From contig JABTUJ010000048.1 in assembly GCA_015075445.1 (NCBI GenBank), positions 1 through 57,825 on the forward strand: a DNA stretch of 57,825 bases. The letters run 5' to 3'. Below, in pieces: positions 8,147 to 16,675 of this stretch (positions are counted from its first letter, which is position 1; each line of letters starts with the position of its first letter). This DNA comes from Verrucomicrobiales bacterium. Lineage in GTDB: Bacteria; Verrucomicrobiota; Verrucomicrobiia; Limisphaerales; J093. Below the pieces are notes generated by a model. The model searched no databases. It worked only from the letters and a program-made list of their open reading frames with translations, and was not told where the DNA came from. Made by a program: the position numbers and the translations under genes.

Positions 8147-9961
8147 TTACTGCGGGAGGCTGGCCGCTTTGACGTCCGGGTGAGCCAGGAGAAAGGCGCG
8201 TCGTTCTTCCGCGAAACGTTTGAGGCTGATCTTGCCGCCCCCACCAAAACCACGCTCCGCCGGTTGCACGTCCCCGGCGAGGCCGCTGAGGAAGGCCTCG
8301 GTCGAATCGAGCTTGCGCGTGTCCGCCTTGACCGCTTCGGCGATGAGTGTGTGGTAAGCCTGCGCCACCGGCCCGAGCCGATTCCAGTCCAGCCACCGTT
8401 CCGCCACGTCGCGCACATACCCGAGATAGCGCGCCCGGAGCGCGGGAACCGCGAGCAGTTTCGAGATGAGTGGCTTGCGCGAATCATTCGCGGCCACCAG
8501 AGGATCGAGGCGCACCCCGCCCATGCCTGGCCCACCACCGAAACCGAAGCCGCCCCGACCCCGTTCCCCTCCTCGACCGTCGCGACCACCCCCTGGACCC
8601 GCAAAGCCGGGTGGGGGGAAACCGGGGTTCGCGCCGCCGCGAACCTGCGCCTCCTGCGCCGGCCTCTGATCGTCGGCCGGGCCCGCCGGGGCCACTTGTT
8701 GAGGCGCACCGAACCTCCCGCGACCGAAGCCGCCGGGACCGCCGGGTCCCCGAGGTCCGCCCGGTCCGCCGCCCTCGCTGAATGTCTCGTTAGCGTCCTG
8801 CGGGATGAGGTGGAAACAGCCGCGTTCGTCCCAGTAGAGGTAGTAGTCGCTGGCGCGCGTCCAGAATCCGTCGTTGTTGACCAGGACATTCTCGACCGCC
8901 AGAAAACGCAGCACGCCGTCGATGTCCAGCCATCCGTCCAACGCCGCCTCCAGGTTCTCCGGCGCCGTCTCATTCAGCACCTGGCAGAGCCCGATCAGCG
9001 CCTTCCACGAATCCGGCTCGTCCTTCGACTTGATCTCGTAGATGCGCCGGTAGTCGGCGGCGTCGGGGCCAAGGTACTCCAAACCGCCGCGGCCGTTGGG
9101 GCTGCCCGGCACCTTCCACCGTGCGCCCTTCGTGGACCCGAAGAAGTCCCGGGTGAAGTCCTTGTTGATCTGCTGGGCGCTCGTGTACACGCCCCAGCTC
9201 TCGCCATTGATGACCACCCGCACAAAGTTCGCCTTCGGCGCCGGGAAATACTCCCGGGCCACGTGGTAGAAGAGCACGGTCCGCAGCATCGACGGATCCC
9301 CATGCGCGTTCAGCAGGTTAAGGGTCCGATACCCGCCGAGCCGCTGGTCGCCGTGCACGAAATCCAGCGACAGGTTCAGCGGGCGCTTTCGACCGGCGCT
9401 GACGAACATGTAGGAAGTCTGACCCCGGAAATGCACGCCCACGTCCGGATAGGGCTGGCCGTCCACGATGAGCCGTGCCGGAACCTCAACGTCCGTGTTG
9501 TTGAAATCCGCCAGCTCCTGCTCCCAGTCGGCGTTCTCGAACTCCAGGAACAAGGTGCGCAGGGTTAGCGGGTCATACAGGGCTGCGTTCGGAATCGGCT
9601 CGACGTCCGCGGGTGTCACCTTCGGTCCAGGTTCTGGGGCCGCTTCCATCCCGCCCCGCCCCCCGAAGCCGCCGCGCGGCCCGCCGAAGCCCCCGGGTCC
9701 ACGACCGCGCGGCTGTTGGGCGAGGGATTCGCGGGCTGCCTTGCGTTCGTCGTTGTTCAACCACCCATCGCCGTCCTGATCGAATTCCTTCACCGGCTTG
9801 CGCTCCTGCTGCATCGGTCCACCGGACCCCCCAAAGCCGGGCCCCCCGAAACCGGGTCCGCCGAAGCCGGGTCCACCGGGGCCAAATGGCGGTGGGCCGT
9901 CAAAGCCGGGGGCGCCGTCGGGCGGTGGCCCCGCAAACCCGGGCGGGACCGGTTCGCCCAC
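8147..9961 (-). CDS. CotH-type protein with EF-hand and Gly/Pro-rich N-terminus
   Basis: About 604 residues. The mature N-terminus is a low-complexity Gly/Pro/Phe tract, followed by an EF-hand-like calcium loop (DQDGDGWLNNDE, about residues 60-71) and a CotH domain (about 120-440: a FRGQTSYMF element, KRPLNLSLD, LLNAHGDPSMLR and NDGFWTRASDYYLYWDERG). A second Gly-rich segment lies near 400-480. CotH proteins are secretory protein kinases in Bacillus and are common as secreted proteins in Verrucomicrobia. The in-frame N-terminus extends upstream as PVLGGVFTLWAQA, the end of a signal peptide, but meets a stop before any ATG. An ATG at 10049 (MNRTGIHLP) joins this frame only if one C in the run at about 10020-10032 is removed, so a 1-nt frameshift in the signal peptide is likely. 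Confidence 0.8.
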   Translation of the reverse strand: MGEPVPPGFAGPPPDGAPGFDGPPPFGPGGPGFGGPGFGGPGFGGSGGPMQQERKPVKEFDQDGDGWLNNDERKAARESLAQQPRGRGPGGFGGPRGGFGGRGGMEAAPEPGPKVTPADVEPIPNAALYDPLTLRTLFLEFENADWEQELADFNNTDVEVPARLIVDGQPYPDVGVHFRGQTSYMFVSAGRKRPLNLSLDFVHGDQRLGGYRTLNLLNAHGDPSMLRTVLFYHVAREYFPAPKANFVRVVINGESWGVYTSAQQINKDFTRDFFGSTKGARWKVPGSPNGRGGLEYLGPDAADYRRIYEIKSKDEPDSWKALIGLCQVLNETAPENLEAALDGWLDIDGVLRFLAVENVLVNNDGFWTRASDYYLYWDERGCFHLIPQDANETFSEGGGPGGPRGPGGPGGFGRGRFGAPQQVAPAGPADDQRPAQEAQVRGGANPGFPPPGFAGPGGGRDGRGGERGRGGFGFGGGPGMGGVRLDPLVAANDSRKPLISKLLAVPALRARYLGYVRDVAERWLDWNRLGPVAQAYHTLIAEAVKADTRKLDSTEAFLSGLAGDVQPAERGFGGGGKISLKRFAEERRAFLLAHPDVKAASLPQ

Positions 9962-10280
9962 GCGAGGAGCGGCGTTGTCCGGAGCCTGGGCCCACAGGGT
10001 GAAGACGCCACCGAGGACCGGGAGGAAGGTGGATTCCCGTTCGATTCATGTCCGGAACATGGGTGGGCCATGATTAAAGCCACCATTAAGAACCCGCCCC
10101 GGATTGGGCTTTCGCCAGGGAACGCCGGACACCGATGCAGCGCGCGGTGTCGGCGTGCTGTGTTGTCGTGTTGCCGCTTGTCGTGAATTATGGTTTTGCC
10201 TTCGCCCACCGGTGTGCTAAACCCTCCGCTCGCCCGTCCCCGGGGGGGGCGGTGCGGGAAGACGAATTTCAGGATCCTGT

Positions 10281-10436
10281 ATGTCACAACATCGTAGTCT
10301 GCGTGCCGCGTCGGCGCTCGGAGCCAAGCGCAATGTGCTCAAGCGCCTCGAGCGGGTTGAGTTGCTCAAGAAACGCGGCGAGTGGAAGGCCGGCGACCGC
10401 GTCACGGGTTTGCGCAAGACCAAACCGCCGGCCTGA
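10281..10436 (+). CDS. Small basic protein of the Chlamydia/Verrucomicrobia family
   Basis: A 51-codon gene. The product starts MSQHRSLRAASALGAKRNVL, continues KRLERVELLKKRGEW and ends KTKPPA; it is rich in Lys and Arg with no acidic cluster. This matches the short basic protein family restricted to Chlamydiae, Verrucomicrobia and Planctomycetes (I recall it as TIGR04137), whose members share S-L-[RK]...KRNVL[KT]R-x-ER. A ribosome or nucleic-acid association is suggested by composition only. It is 79 bp upstream of the RsuA-family gene. It is one of the strongest taxonomic markers in the window. Confidence 0.8.
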   Translation: MSQHRSLRAASALGAKRNVLKRLERVELLKKRGEWKAGDRVTGLRKTKPPA

Positions 10437-10515
10437 GGCGCGCTCCTCCACGCTCCTCCGGCGGTGGGTCGGCGTGGAGTTCCGTTGGCTTGCCTACCGC
10501 CGCCATTTGATCGCC

Positions 10516-11412
10516 GTGCAGGTCCGCCTCCACAAGTTCATCGCCGAAGCTGGAGTCGCCTCGCGTCGTGCCGCCGAACGTCTGATGCGCGAGGGCCGCG
10601 TCCTCGTCAACGGCGCGCCGGCTCTCGAACCCGGCTTCAAGATCAACCCCACGACCGACGCCGTGACCCTGGACGGGCGGCCGATCCAGGCCCGGGCCCG
10701 GCGCACCGTCGCGCTGCACAAGCCACGCGGGGTGATCTCTTCGAAGGCGCGACAGACCCCGAAGCAGCGCCTCGTCACCGACTGCCTTCCGCCCGACTGG
10801 TCCGACCTCTATCCCATCGGTCGCCTGGATCGTGAAAGCGAAGGCCTGCTGCTGCTGACGAACGACGGGGAATTCTGTCTCCGCCTCACCCACCCCCGCT
10901 ACGGTGTGCTGAAGAAGTACGTCGCGACGGTGATCGGTAAACTCGGACTGTCCCACCTGGACCAATTGCGTGCCGGGGTCACGGACCGTGGCGAGTTGCT
11001 CCGGCCCCAGCGCGTGCGCCTCGTTTCCGCCAACGCCTCCCACAGCGTGGTGGAACTCGATCTCACCGAAGGCAAACAGCACGAGGTCCGTCGTCTGTTC
11101 GCCGCCCTCGGGTTTGCCGTCGAGCGTCTGCAACGCATCCAGATCGGGCCGGTCAAGCTGGGCGAACTCCCGCCGGGCCGTTGGCGGGTGTTGGCCCCGA
11201 CCGAACTCGAGGCCCTTCGCCGATCCGCGCTTCAGGAACCGCCCGGTGCGGGCACCGGGCCTGCCACCTGTAGGCCGGGTCCCCCGACCCGGCGGCGAGG
11301 GTTCAGGGCCTCCGATCCGGTCCGCAAGGAACAGGGGACCTCCCCCGCCGCCCCGCACGCAGCAGCCGTTGACACTTCCGGGCGCCCACCTTCTACTCGA
11401 GTCAAACCATGA
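10516..11412 (+). CDS. RsuA/RluB-family pseudouridine synthase with repeat-derived tail
   Basis: Isomerises a uridine in rRNA to pseudouridine. An N-terminal S4 RNA-binding domain (LHKFIAEAGVASRRAAERLM, about residues 5-60) is followed by the catalytic domain with the signature IGRLDRESEGLLLLTNDG; the catalytic aspartate is Asp105. The conserved motif GKQHEVRRLFAALG is present, pointing to the RluB/RsuA branch. The start is taken as GTG at 10516, just before the S4 domain; in-frame sequence upstream is not family-like. After residue about 240 the frame reads through an R2 repeat (11235-11295), adding roughly 60 residues of Pro/Arg-rich tail not seen in the family. It overlaps the SH3 gene by 4 bp. 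Confidence 0.9.
   Translation: MQVRLHKFIAEAGVASRRAAERLMREGRVLVNGAPALEPGFKINPTTDAVTLDGRPIQARARRTVALHKPRGVISSKARQTPKQRLVTDCLPPDWSDLYPIGRLDRESEGLLLLTNDGEFCLRLTHPRYGVLKKYVATVIGKLGLSHLDQLRAGVTDRGELLRPQRVRLVSANASHSVVELDLTEGKQHEVRRLFAALGFAVERLQRIQIGPVKLGELPPGRWRVLAPTELEALRRSALQEPPGAGTGPATCRPGPPTRRRGFRASDPVRKEQGTSPAAPHAAAVDTSGRPPSTRVKP
11235..11295. repeat. R2 element inside the 3' end of the RsuA-family gene
   Basis: A two-hairpin R2 unit: left hairpin GCCCGGTGCGGGCACCGGGC, linker CCACCTGTAG, right hairpin GCCGGGTCCCCCGACCCGGC. It begins with GGAACC. It is translated in frame as the C-terminal tail of the pseudouridine synthase. Confidence 0.85.
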
Positions 11413-12374
11413 ATCGGCTCGCTCGGCTCGGCTGGCTCTGGGGGATCCTGCTGCTGGTATTCCCCGAGGCTCGCGCCCAATCCCCCACCGTGGTGAAGGC
11501 CGATCGCGTGAATGTGCGCAGCCGCCCTTCGCTCCAGGCGGGCGAGGTGGTCACCCAGCTCGTGGCCGGTCAGCGCGTGATCGTCTTCGAGGAAGGCTTG
11601 CCGGCACCCAGCCCCAAGTCCCCCGTGAGCGACTGGGCCCGGATCGAGCTGCCGGCGGGCACACCCGTCTGGGCTTCGGCCGCCCACGTGGCCCGCACGA
11701 CCGGGATCGTGCAAGCCAGGCGCCTGAACCTCCGCGCCGGCCCGAGCGAGGACTTCGGTGTCCTGGGAACCGTGCCGGAAGGCACCGTGCTCGTCATCCG
11801 CAAAGAAGCCGACGGCTGGATCGAGGTCGAGGCACCTCTCGGCCTGTCCGGGTATGTGGCCGGCCGGTTCCTCGATCCCGTGATCGAAACCGCGCCTCTG
11901 GTCCCGCTCCAACCGGCGGCGACCCCACCGCCACCGCCGGCGGTCGTCGTGCCCCAGCCCGAACCCATACCTGAGCCCGAGCCCAGCACCGCCGCACCAG
12001 AACCAACCGCTCCACCTTCCCCTCCCACCGTCGAAACGGTTCCCGCCGCCCCGGCCTCCGAAGTGCCTGCTGCCCCAATCGTCGCAGTCACCGAACCGTT
12101 CCCCATCGAGCCGTTTGGCGACACCCCCGTGCGCCGCGTCATCCGCCGTGAGGGTATCGTCCGGCCAACGCTCAGCATCCAGGCACCCACCGACTTCGAA
12201 CTGCGCGCCGCCGATACCGGCCGCCTGCTCAACTATCTCCTGCCCGCATCCGCTGGCATCAACGTCCGCGTCTTCCGCGGTCAACGTGTGCTGGTCGTCG
12301 GCGAGGAGTACATCGAGTCCCGCTGGCCCCTAACGCCCCTCATCATCGTGGAAGGCATCAAGCTCGCACCATGA
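11409..12374 (+). CDS. Secreted bacterial SH3-domain protein
   Basis: A 321-residue exported protein. A signal peptide spans about residues 1-24 (LGWLWGILLLVFPEARAQ). Two SH3_3 domains follow: VVKADRVNVRSRPSLQAGEV (about 27-97, ending VWASAAHVAR) and ARRLNLRAGPSEDFGVLG (about 98-155). A Pro/Glu-rich linker (about 160-235) leads to a C-terminal domain of no recognised family. SH3b domains of this kind usually bind cell-wall peptides. The gene overlaps its upstream and downstream neighbours by 4 bp each, so it is translationally coupled to the pseudouridine synthase and folD, an association with no obvious functional logic. Confidence 0.8.
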   Translation: MNRLARLGWLWGILLLVFPEARAQSPTVVKADRVNVRSRPSLQAGEVVTQLVAGQRVIVFEEGLPAPSPKSPVSDWARIELPAGTPVWASAAHVARTTGIVQARRLNLRAGPSEDFGVLGTVPEGTVLVIRKEADGWIEVEAPLGLSGYVAGRFLDPVIETAPLVPLQPAATPPPPPAVVVPQPEPIPEPEPSTAAPEPTAPPSPPTVETVPAAPASEVPAAPIVAVTEPFPIEPFGDTPVRRVIRREGIVRPTLSIQAPTDFELRAADTGRLLNYLLPASAGINVRVFRGQRVLVVGEEYIESRWPLTPLIIVEGIKLAP

Positions 12375-13270
12375 GCTCCCCTTCGAGCGCTCCCGCGAAC
12401 CTCATCGATGGCCGGGCCATCGCCGAACTTGTCCACCAGGACACCGCCCAGCGCCTCGCCGCCCTGAAGGCGCGCGGGATCCAACCCGGCCTGGCTTTCG
12501 TCCGCGTCGGCGATGACCCCGCTTCCCAGGTTTACGTAGGCATGAAAGAGCGGACGAGCCAGCGACTCGGCATCCGTTCGGAAACCCATGTCCTCCCCGC
12601 CGCCACCACCGAAGCCGAGTTGCTCCAACTGCTCGCCCGGTTGAATGCCGACCGGACCATCCACGGCATCCTCGTCCAGGCCCCGTTGCCGCGACACATC
12701 GACACCGCCCGCGTGTACTCGACGGTCGCGCCGGACAAGGACGTGGACGGCTTCCACCCCGTCAACGTCGGCAAGCTCATGCTTGGGGACCCAACCGGTT
12801 TTGTGCCTTGCACGCCCGCCGGCGTGCATGAGTTGCTGATCCGGACCGGCACGCCCATCGCCGGCGCCGAGGTCGTGATCCTGGGCCGGGGCAACATCGT
12901 GGGCAAACCCATGGCCTCCCTGCTCGTCCAGAAGGCCCCCCACGCCGACGCCACCGTCACTCTCTGCCACTCCCGCACCCGCGACATCGCCGCGCATTGT
13001 CGTCGGGCGGACATCCTCATCGCCGCGATGGGTGTCCCCGAGTTCGTCCGCGCGGACATGGTCAAACCCGGGGCGGTCGTCGTCGATGTGGGGGTCAACC
13101 GTGTCTCGGATCCCGCCGCCCGCAACGGCTACCGCCTCGTCGGCGATGTCCACTTTGCCACCGTCCAACCCCTCGCGGGCCGCATCACGCCCAACCCGGG
13201 CGGCGTCGGCCCCATGACCATCGCCCTGCTCATGCGCAACACCGTCCGGGCCGCCGAGCAACAGGCGTGA
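12371..13270 (+). CDS. folD: Bifunctional methylenetetrahydrofolate dehydrogenase/cyclohydrolase
   Basis: A 299-residue cytosolic enzyme converting 5,10-methylene-THF to 10-formyl-THF with NADP. Family landmarks are intact: VGDDPASQVYVGMKERTSQR with the catalytic Lys59, PDKDVDGFHPVNVG, the PCTPAGVHELL loop, the nucleotide-binding GRGNIVGKPMASLL, and the C-terminal NPGGVGPMTIALLMRNT. Normal FolD length. The start codon overlaps the stop of the SH3 gene by 4 bp. The 3' end overlaps the convergent ogg gene by 41 bp. Confidence 0.97.
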   Translation: MSSPSSAPANLIDGRAIAELVHQDTAQRLAALKARGIQPGLAFVRVGDDPASQVYVGMKERTSQRLGIRSETHVLPAATTEAELLQLLARLNADRTIHGILVQAPLPRHIDTARVYSTVAPDKDVDGFHPVNVGKLMLGDPTGFVPCTPAGVHELLIRTGTPIAGAEVVILGRGNIVGKPMASLLVQKAPHADATVTLCHSRTRDIAAHCRRADILIAAMGVPEFVRADMVKPGAVVVDVGVNRVSDPAARNGYRLVGDVHFATVQPLAGRITPNPGGVGPMTIALLMRNTVRAAEQQA

Positions 13271-14357
13271 CCCGGGCCCGACGCATGTAGTGGAACAGGT
13301 ACTGCTGGGCGTAGCCCGCCTGCGGACCGAAGTGCGTCTCGCTGAATTCGAGCAAGGCCCGCGGTGTCATCCGCCGCCCCGGAAAGTACAGCTCGCGCAG
13401 CGCCCGCAACACCCACACATCCACCGGGAACACCGTCGCGAAGCCATACGCGAACAGCAGCACGCAGTCCGCAATCTTCCGCCCCACACCCGGCAACGAC
13501 ATCAGCGCCGCCCGCGCCTCGTTCGCCGGCCCTTTCGCCAACGCCGTCAAGTCCAACGTTCCGCCCGCCACGCGCCGCGCCGCTTCGAGCAGGTAAGGCG
13601 CGCGGAATCCGGCCCGACACCCCCGCAGCTCCGCCTCGGAACAGGCCGCGAGCCGTTCCGGGCCTGGGAAGGTGAAGGCGGATGGGTGACTGGCCGGCAC
13701 CGCCACCGCCTCGCCATAGCCCGCGCATAGCCGCTCGATGATCTGTCGGATCTGCTCGATCTGCTTCGTCGAGGACAGGATGAACGACGCCAGGCATTCC
13801 CACGGGTCTTGACGCAGGAGCCGCAACCCCGGGCATGCCGCCACCGCAGTTCGCAGCGCGGGATCCGGCGGGAAAGTCGCGAGCACCGGACCCAACTCGA
13901 CCTCCACCTGCAGATAATGTTCCAGCCAACCCCAGTCCGCCGACGGCACGACCGTCTCCGCCCTGAGCTCATCCCCGGCCTGGGACAAGCGCACCCAGCG
14001 CTTCCCCACCACCCCCTCCCAGGAACCGTCCCCTCGTAGGCGCCGACGTGAGGAGGCGGATTCTCGCGTGTCCGCCTCCTCACGTCGGCGGCTACGGTTC
14101 ATGGTCACCGCGCACGGCCCTGGGGCCAAGGCCGCTTCCCAGGAACCGCCCGGTGAGGGCACCGGGCCTACAACCTGTAGGCCGGGTCCGCCGACAGGTT
14201 GTAGGCCGGGTCCCCCGACCCGGCGGGCAGGGTCCATATCCCCTAACCGATCCGGTCGCCACCGAAACACCTGGCCCGAATCCAGCGTGGTTCCCAGCGC
14301 GTAATCCCGGACACGCCATGTCGCCACGTAGGGGCTGAGCGAACGGTCGGGTGGCAT
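13230..14357 (-). CDS. ogg: 8-oxoguanine DNA glycosylase (OGG1 type) with an in-frame repeat insertion
   Basis: Base-excision repair enzyme of the OGG1 branch of the HhH-GPD superfamily. The C-terminal half holds the helix-hairpin-helix LPGVGRKIADCVLLF with the catalytic Lys294 and PVDVWVLRAL with Asp313. The N-terminal OGG domain is present in two pieces, LGTTLDSGQVFRWRP and GSWEGVVGKRWVRLSQ. Between them (residues about 39-111) lie some 70 residues encoded by an R2 element (14142-14225) and an R1 inverted pair (14036-14095). Removing them gives about 305 residues, the normal length. The frame stays open through both repeats. The start is the ATG at 14357; an in-frame TTG lies at 14381. It overlaps folD tail-to-tail. 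Confidence 0.9.
   Translation of the reverse strand: MPPDRSLSPYVATWRVRDYALGTTLDSGQVFRWRPDRLGDMDPARRVGGPGLQPVGGPGLQVVGPVPSPGGSWEAALAPGPCAVTMNRSRRREEADTRESASSRRRLRGDGSWEGVVGKRWVRLSQAGDELRAETVVPSADWGWLEHYLQVEVELGPVLATFPPDPALRTAVAACPGLRLLRQDPWECLASFILSSTKQIEQIRQIIERLCAGYGEAVAVPASHPSAFTFPGPERLAACSEAELRGCRAGFRAPYLLEAARRVAGGTLDLTALAKGPANEARAALMSLPGVGRKIADCVLLFAYGFATVFPVDVWVLRALRELYFPGRRMTPRALLEFSETHFGPQAGYAQQYLFHYMRRARVTPVARRPGRCCA
14036..14095. repeat. R1 inverted pair inside ogg
   Basis: Direct core 14036-14058 and inverted core 14073-14095 (one substitution) around a short 14-bp spacer. The whole unit lies within the open reading frame of ogg and is translated as an Arg/Glu/Ser-rich segment. The spacer is shorter than in the 4230-4300 copy. 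Confidence 0.88.
14142..14225. repeat. R2 element inside ogg
   Basis: Starts GGAACCGCCCGGTGAGGGC, then the linker CTACAACCTGTAG and GCCGGGTCCGCCGACAGG, and ends with a second right hairpin GCCGGGTCCCCCGACCCGGC, giving a one-and-a-half unit structure. TCCCAGGAACC occurs both at this end (about 14137) and at about 14018, just outside the R1 pair, so R1 is bracketed by an 11-bp direct repeat. Confidence 0.85.
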
Positions 14358-14415
14358 GGCGGGCAACGGTGCGTGGCGCAATCTCAGGAACGGTCTCCCG
14401 GCAATCCGAATCGCC

Positions 14416-16590
14416 TTAACGAAGCCCCCGGCAGGCGAAGAGTTGCAGCCGCTTCATCACCCGGCCGCGACTGGTGATGTCGCGCACGCCAAGATCCGTC
14501 ACCGACTCGAACTCGCGGACCAACCGTTCCGGCGCCGGCACGGGGCGGTCGGTGTCGATCACGTAGATCGCATTCTGTCCCCGCCGCTCCGCGTAGCCCG
14601 GCCAGAAAAAGAACTGGTTCTCGGGGTGATCCGCGGACCGCACAAACACGAACGGTGCACCCGCCTGCACGGCCTGCTTGGCCTCGGGAAGGTAGAACGA
14701 CACCAGCCCGGTCACGCCGGAGTGGTCGCCGATCACAAACACCGGCCTCCCTTCCTCGGCCAGCTTCCGCCGTTCCTCACCCACCACGCGCGCCACCTGA
14801 TCCCAATCGCGCACCCGCCGCAACGGGTCGAGGCGCGCGGGCAGCGGTTGGCCGGTGAGCTTGGCGATCCAGTTGCTCTCGTGCAGCAGCGTCACGGCTG
14901 TCAGACCGAGGGTCAGCCCGGCGACCCAGGCCGGCTTCAACCAGCGCCGTTCATTCGTCCGCCACCGGGCCTCACCGTACAGGATGAGCACGGCGAAAAG
15001 CGGCACCACCGACACGGCGATCCAGTTCGGGAGCACCCGCCCGTACAGCGTGAACGCCGCGTAGCCGAGGAACACCGGCGCGCCCATCAACAGCAGGTAC
15101 AGCCCCAGCGGGTGCAGCCGGCGCCTTCGCCAGACGTGGAAACCCGCCCAGCCCAGCCCGAGGAAAAACACCGGGTTCAACAGCCCCAGCATCGCGCCGA
15201 GGAAATCCCAGACGAACCGCAACGTGGGCGCCCAGGTCCGGTCGAGTTGGGCGTTCTCGCTCACGTGCGTCACGGTGATCCAGTCATGCTGCGCGTTCCA
15301 GACCAGCACCGGCACCGTGCCCAGCAGACTCACGGCCAGCGCCACGTAAGGCCCCGGCTTGCCCAATTGACGCCGCGCCGGGGGCCAAAGTGCAAACACC
15401 AGCGCAAACGAGACCCACTGGGCCAGCGCGAGGTACTTGCTGAGGAAACCCAGCGCCATCCACAGCCCCACCCAGGCCCAGTCCCGGGTGCGCCCGTGCG
15501 GTTGCACCGCCTTCCACCCCGCCACCATCGCGGCCACCCAGAACAACACCAGCGGCGGGTCAATCGTCATCAACACCGAGCCCACCGCCATCAGCGGCGT
15601 CGCCGTCAGGGCCAGCACCAGCGCGAACCCTGCCCGGGCGTTCACCTGCGCGGCGAAGAACCGCAGCAACAGCAGGCTGATCACCGCGGCGCAGAGCGGC
15701 GAGAAGAACCGCACCCCCAGCTCGGTGTCACCCCACAAGGTCGTCCCCACCCACTGCAGGTACGCGATCATCGGCGGCTTGCTGTAGTACGACAGGGCGA
15801 GGTGCTTCGACCACAGCCATTGATACGCCTCGTCCTCGCTCAGTTGGATCGTGTCCGACGCCACATAGGCCCAGCGCACAAGCAGCATCACGAGCACAAA
15901 CCCGTAGCCCAGCCGCAGCCATTGCCGGTCCGCCACCGCCGCCGCATCGCGAATCACCGGGGCGTCCGGTTGCCAGGCCAGGGCGTCCGCGTGCCACACC
16001 GGCTTCCGCCACGACGGCAGATGCCGCCACCACAGCGGGAACCAGCGGCGGCCCAGACTCCGCCAGACCCATTCAAGCAGGCCGACGCCGCCGAATCCCA
16101 AACCCGCCCCGACCGCAGCACCCGCCAGCACGTCGCTGGGATAATGCACCCCGCAATACACCCGCGAGAAACTGACCCCCACCGCCAGCGGGAGCATCAC
16201 CCACAAGGTCCGCGGGTAGTAGATGAGCAGGATGGCTGTCCCCAGAAACCAGTTCGCCGCGTGCGAAGACGGCATGCTTGGGCTGCCCCCCCGCCCAACC
16301 AGCACCCGCGCATCCGCCAAATCCACGAACGGCCGGGCCCGACCGAAAAACTCCTTCAAGCCCTCGAACACCACCACGTTCCCCACCACCAGCGCGAGTA
16401 TCAACAAGCCGCCGCAGACCCGACCCCGCACGCCGCCGAGGCTCACCAGCAGAACCAACGCCAGCACCAGCGTCGGGGCGAAAAAGGGGTTGCCGCTCAG
16501 CCAGGGCATGATCGCGTCGAACAGCGGGTTCGCCCACGACTGGTTCACCCAGCGAAACCCCGCCACATCCAGCGCGTTCAACCAGTTCAC
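14416..16590 (-). CDS. PAP2 phosphatase fused to a GT39/ArnT-like glycosyltransferase
   Basis: A 724-residue polytopic membrane protein. The N-terminal 200 residues form a PAP2 lipid phosphatase domain with all three motifs: KEFFGRARPF, PSSHAANWF and SRVYCGVHYPSDVLAG. The rest is a GT39/PMT-like transferase: SEDEAYQWLWSKHLALSYYS carries the luminal acidic motif used with a polyprenyl-phosphate sugar donor, followed by about ten hydrophobic segments and a soluble C-terminal region with FVIGDHSGVTGLVSFYL. Fusion suggests coupled handling of undecaprenyl-(pyro)phosphate carriers and sugar transfer to lipid or protein at the outer face of the inner membrane (inference). Both domains look complete. 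It appears to be transcribed alone. Confidence 0.85.
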   Translation of the reverse strand: MNWLNALDVAGFRWVNQSWANPLFDAIMPWLSGNPFFAPTLVLALVLLVSLGGVRGRVCGGLLILALVVGNVVVFEGLKEFFGRARPFVDLADARVLVGRGGSPSMPSSHAANWFLGTAILLIYYPRTLWVMLPLAVGVSFSRVYCGVHYPSDVLAGAAVGAGLGFGGVGLLEWVWRSLGRRWFPLWWRHLPSWRKPVWHADALAWQPDAPVIRDAAAVADRQWLRLGYGFVLVMLLVRWAYVASDTIQLSEDEAYQWLWSKHLALSYYSKPPMIAYLQWVGTTLWGDTELGVRFFSPLCAAVISLLLLRFFAAQVNARAGFALVLALTATPLMAVGSVLMTIDPPLVLFWVAAMVAGWKAVQPHGRTRDWAWVGLWMALGFLSKYLALAQWVSFALVFALWPPARRQLGKPGPYVALAVSLLGTVPVLVWNAQHDWITVTHVSENAQLDRTWAPTLRFVWDFLGAMLGLLNPVFFLGLGWAGFHVWRRRRLHPLGLYLLLMGAPVFLGYAAFTLYGRVLPNWIAVSVVPLFAVLILYGEARWRTNERRWLKPAWVAGLTLGLTAVTLLHESNWIAKLTGQPLPARLDPLRRVRDWDQVARVVGEERRKLAEEGRPVFVIGDHSGVTGLVSFYLPEAKQAVQAGAPFVFVRSADHPENQFFFWPGYAERRGQNAIYVIDTDRPVPAPERLVREFESVTDLGVRDITSRGRVMKRLQLFACRGLR

Positions 16591-16675
16591 AGTGCCGCGT
16601 TATCGCGTGGCCATGACGCTCCGGGCAAGCGCCAAATCAGTTCCCCTGTGCCCGTGCGCACCCAACCGATCAGTC

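Noticed and set aside
14416..16590. Two adjacent genes (PAP2 and GT39) rather than a fusion
   Set aside because: The frame is continuous with no internal stop, and the second domain has no own start and ribosome-binding site that I can see.
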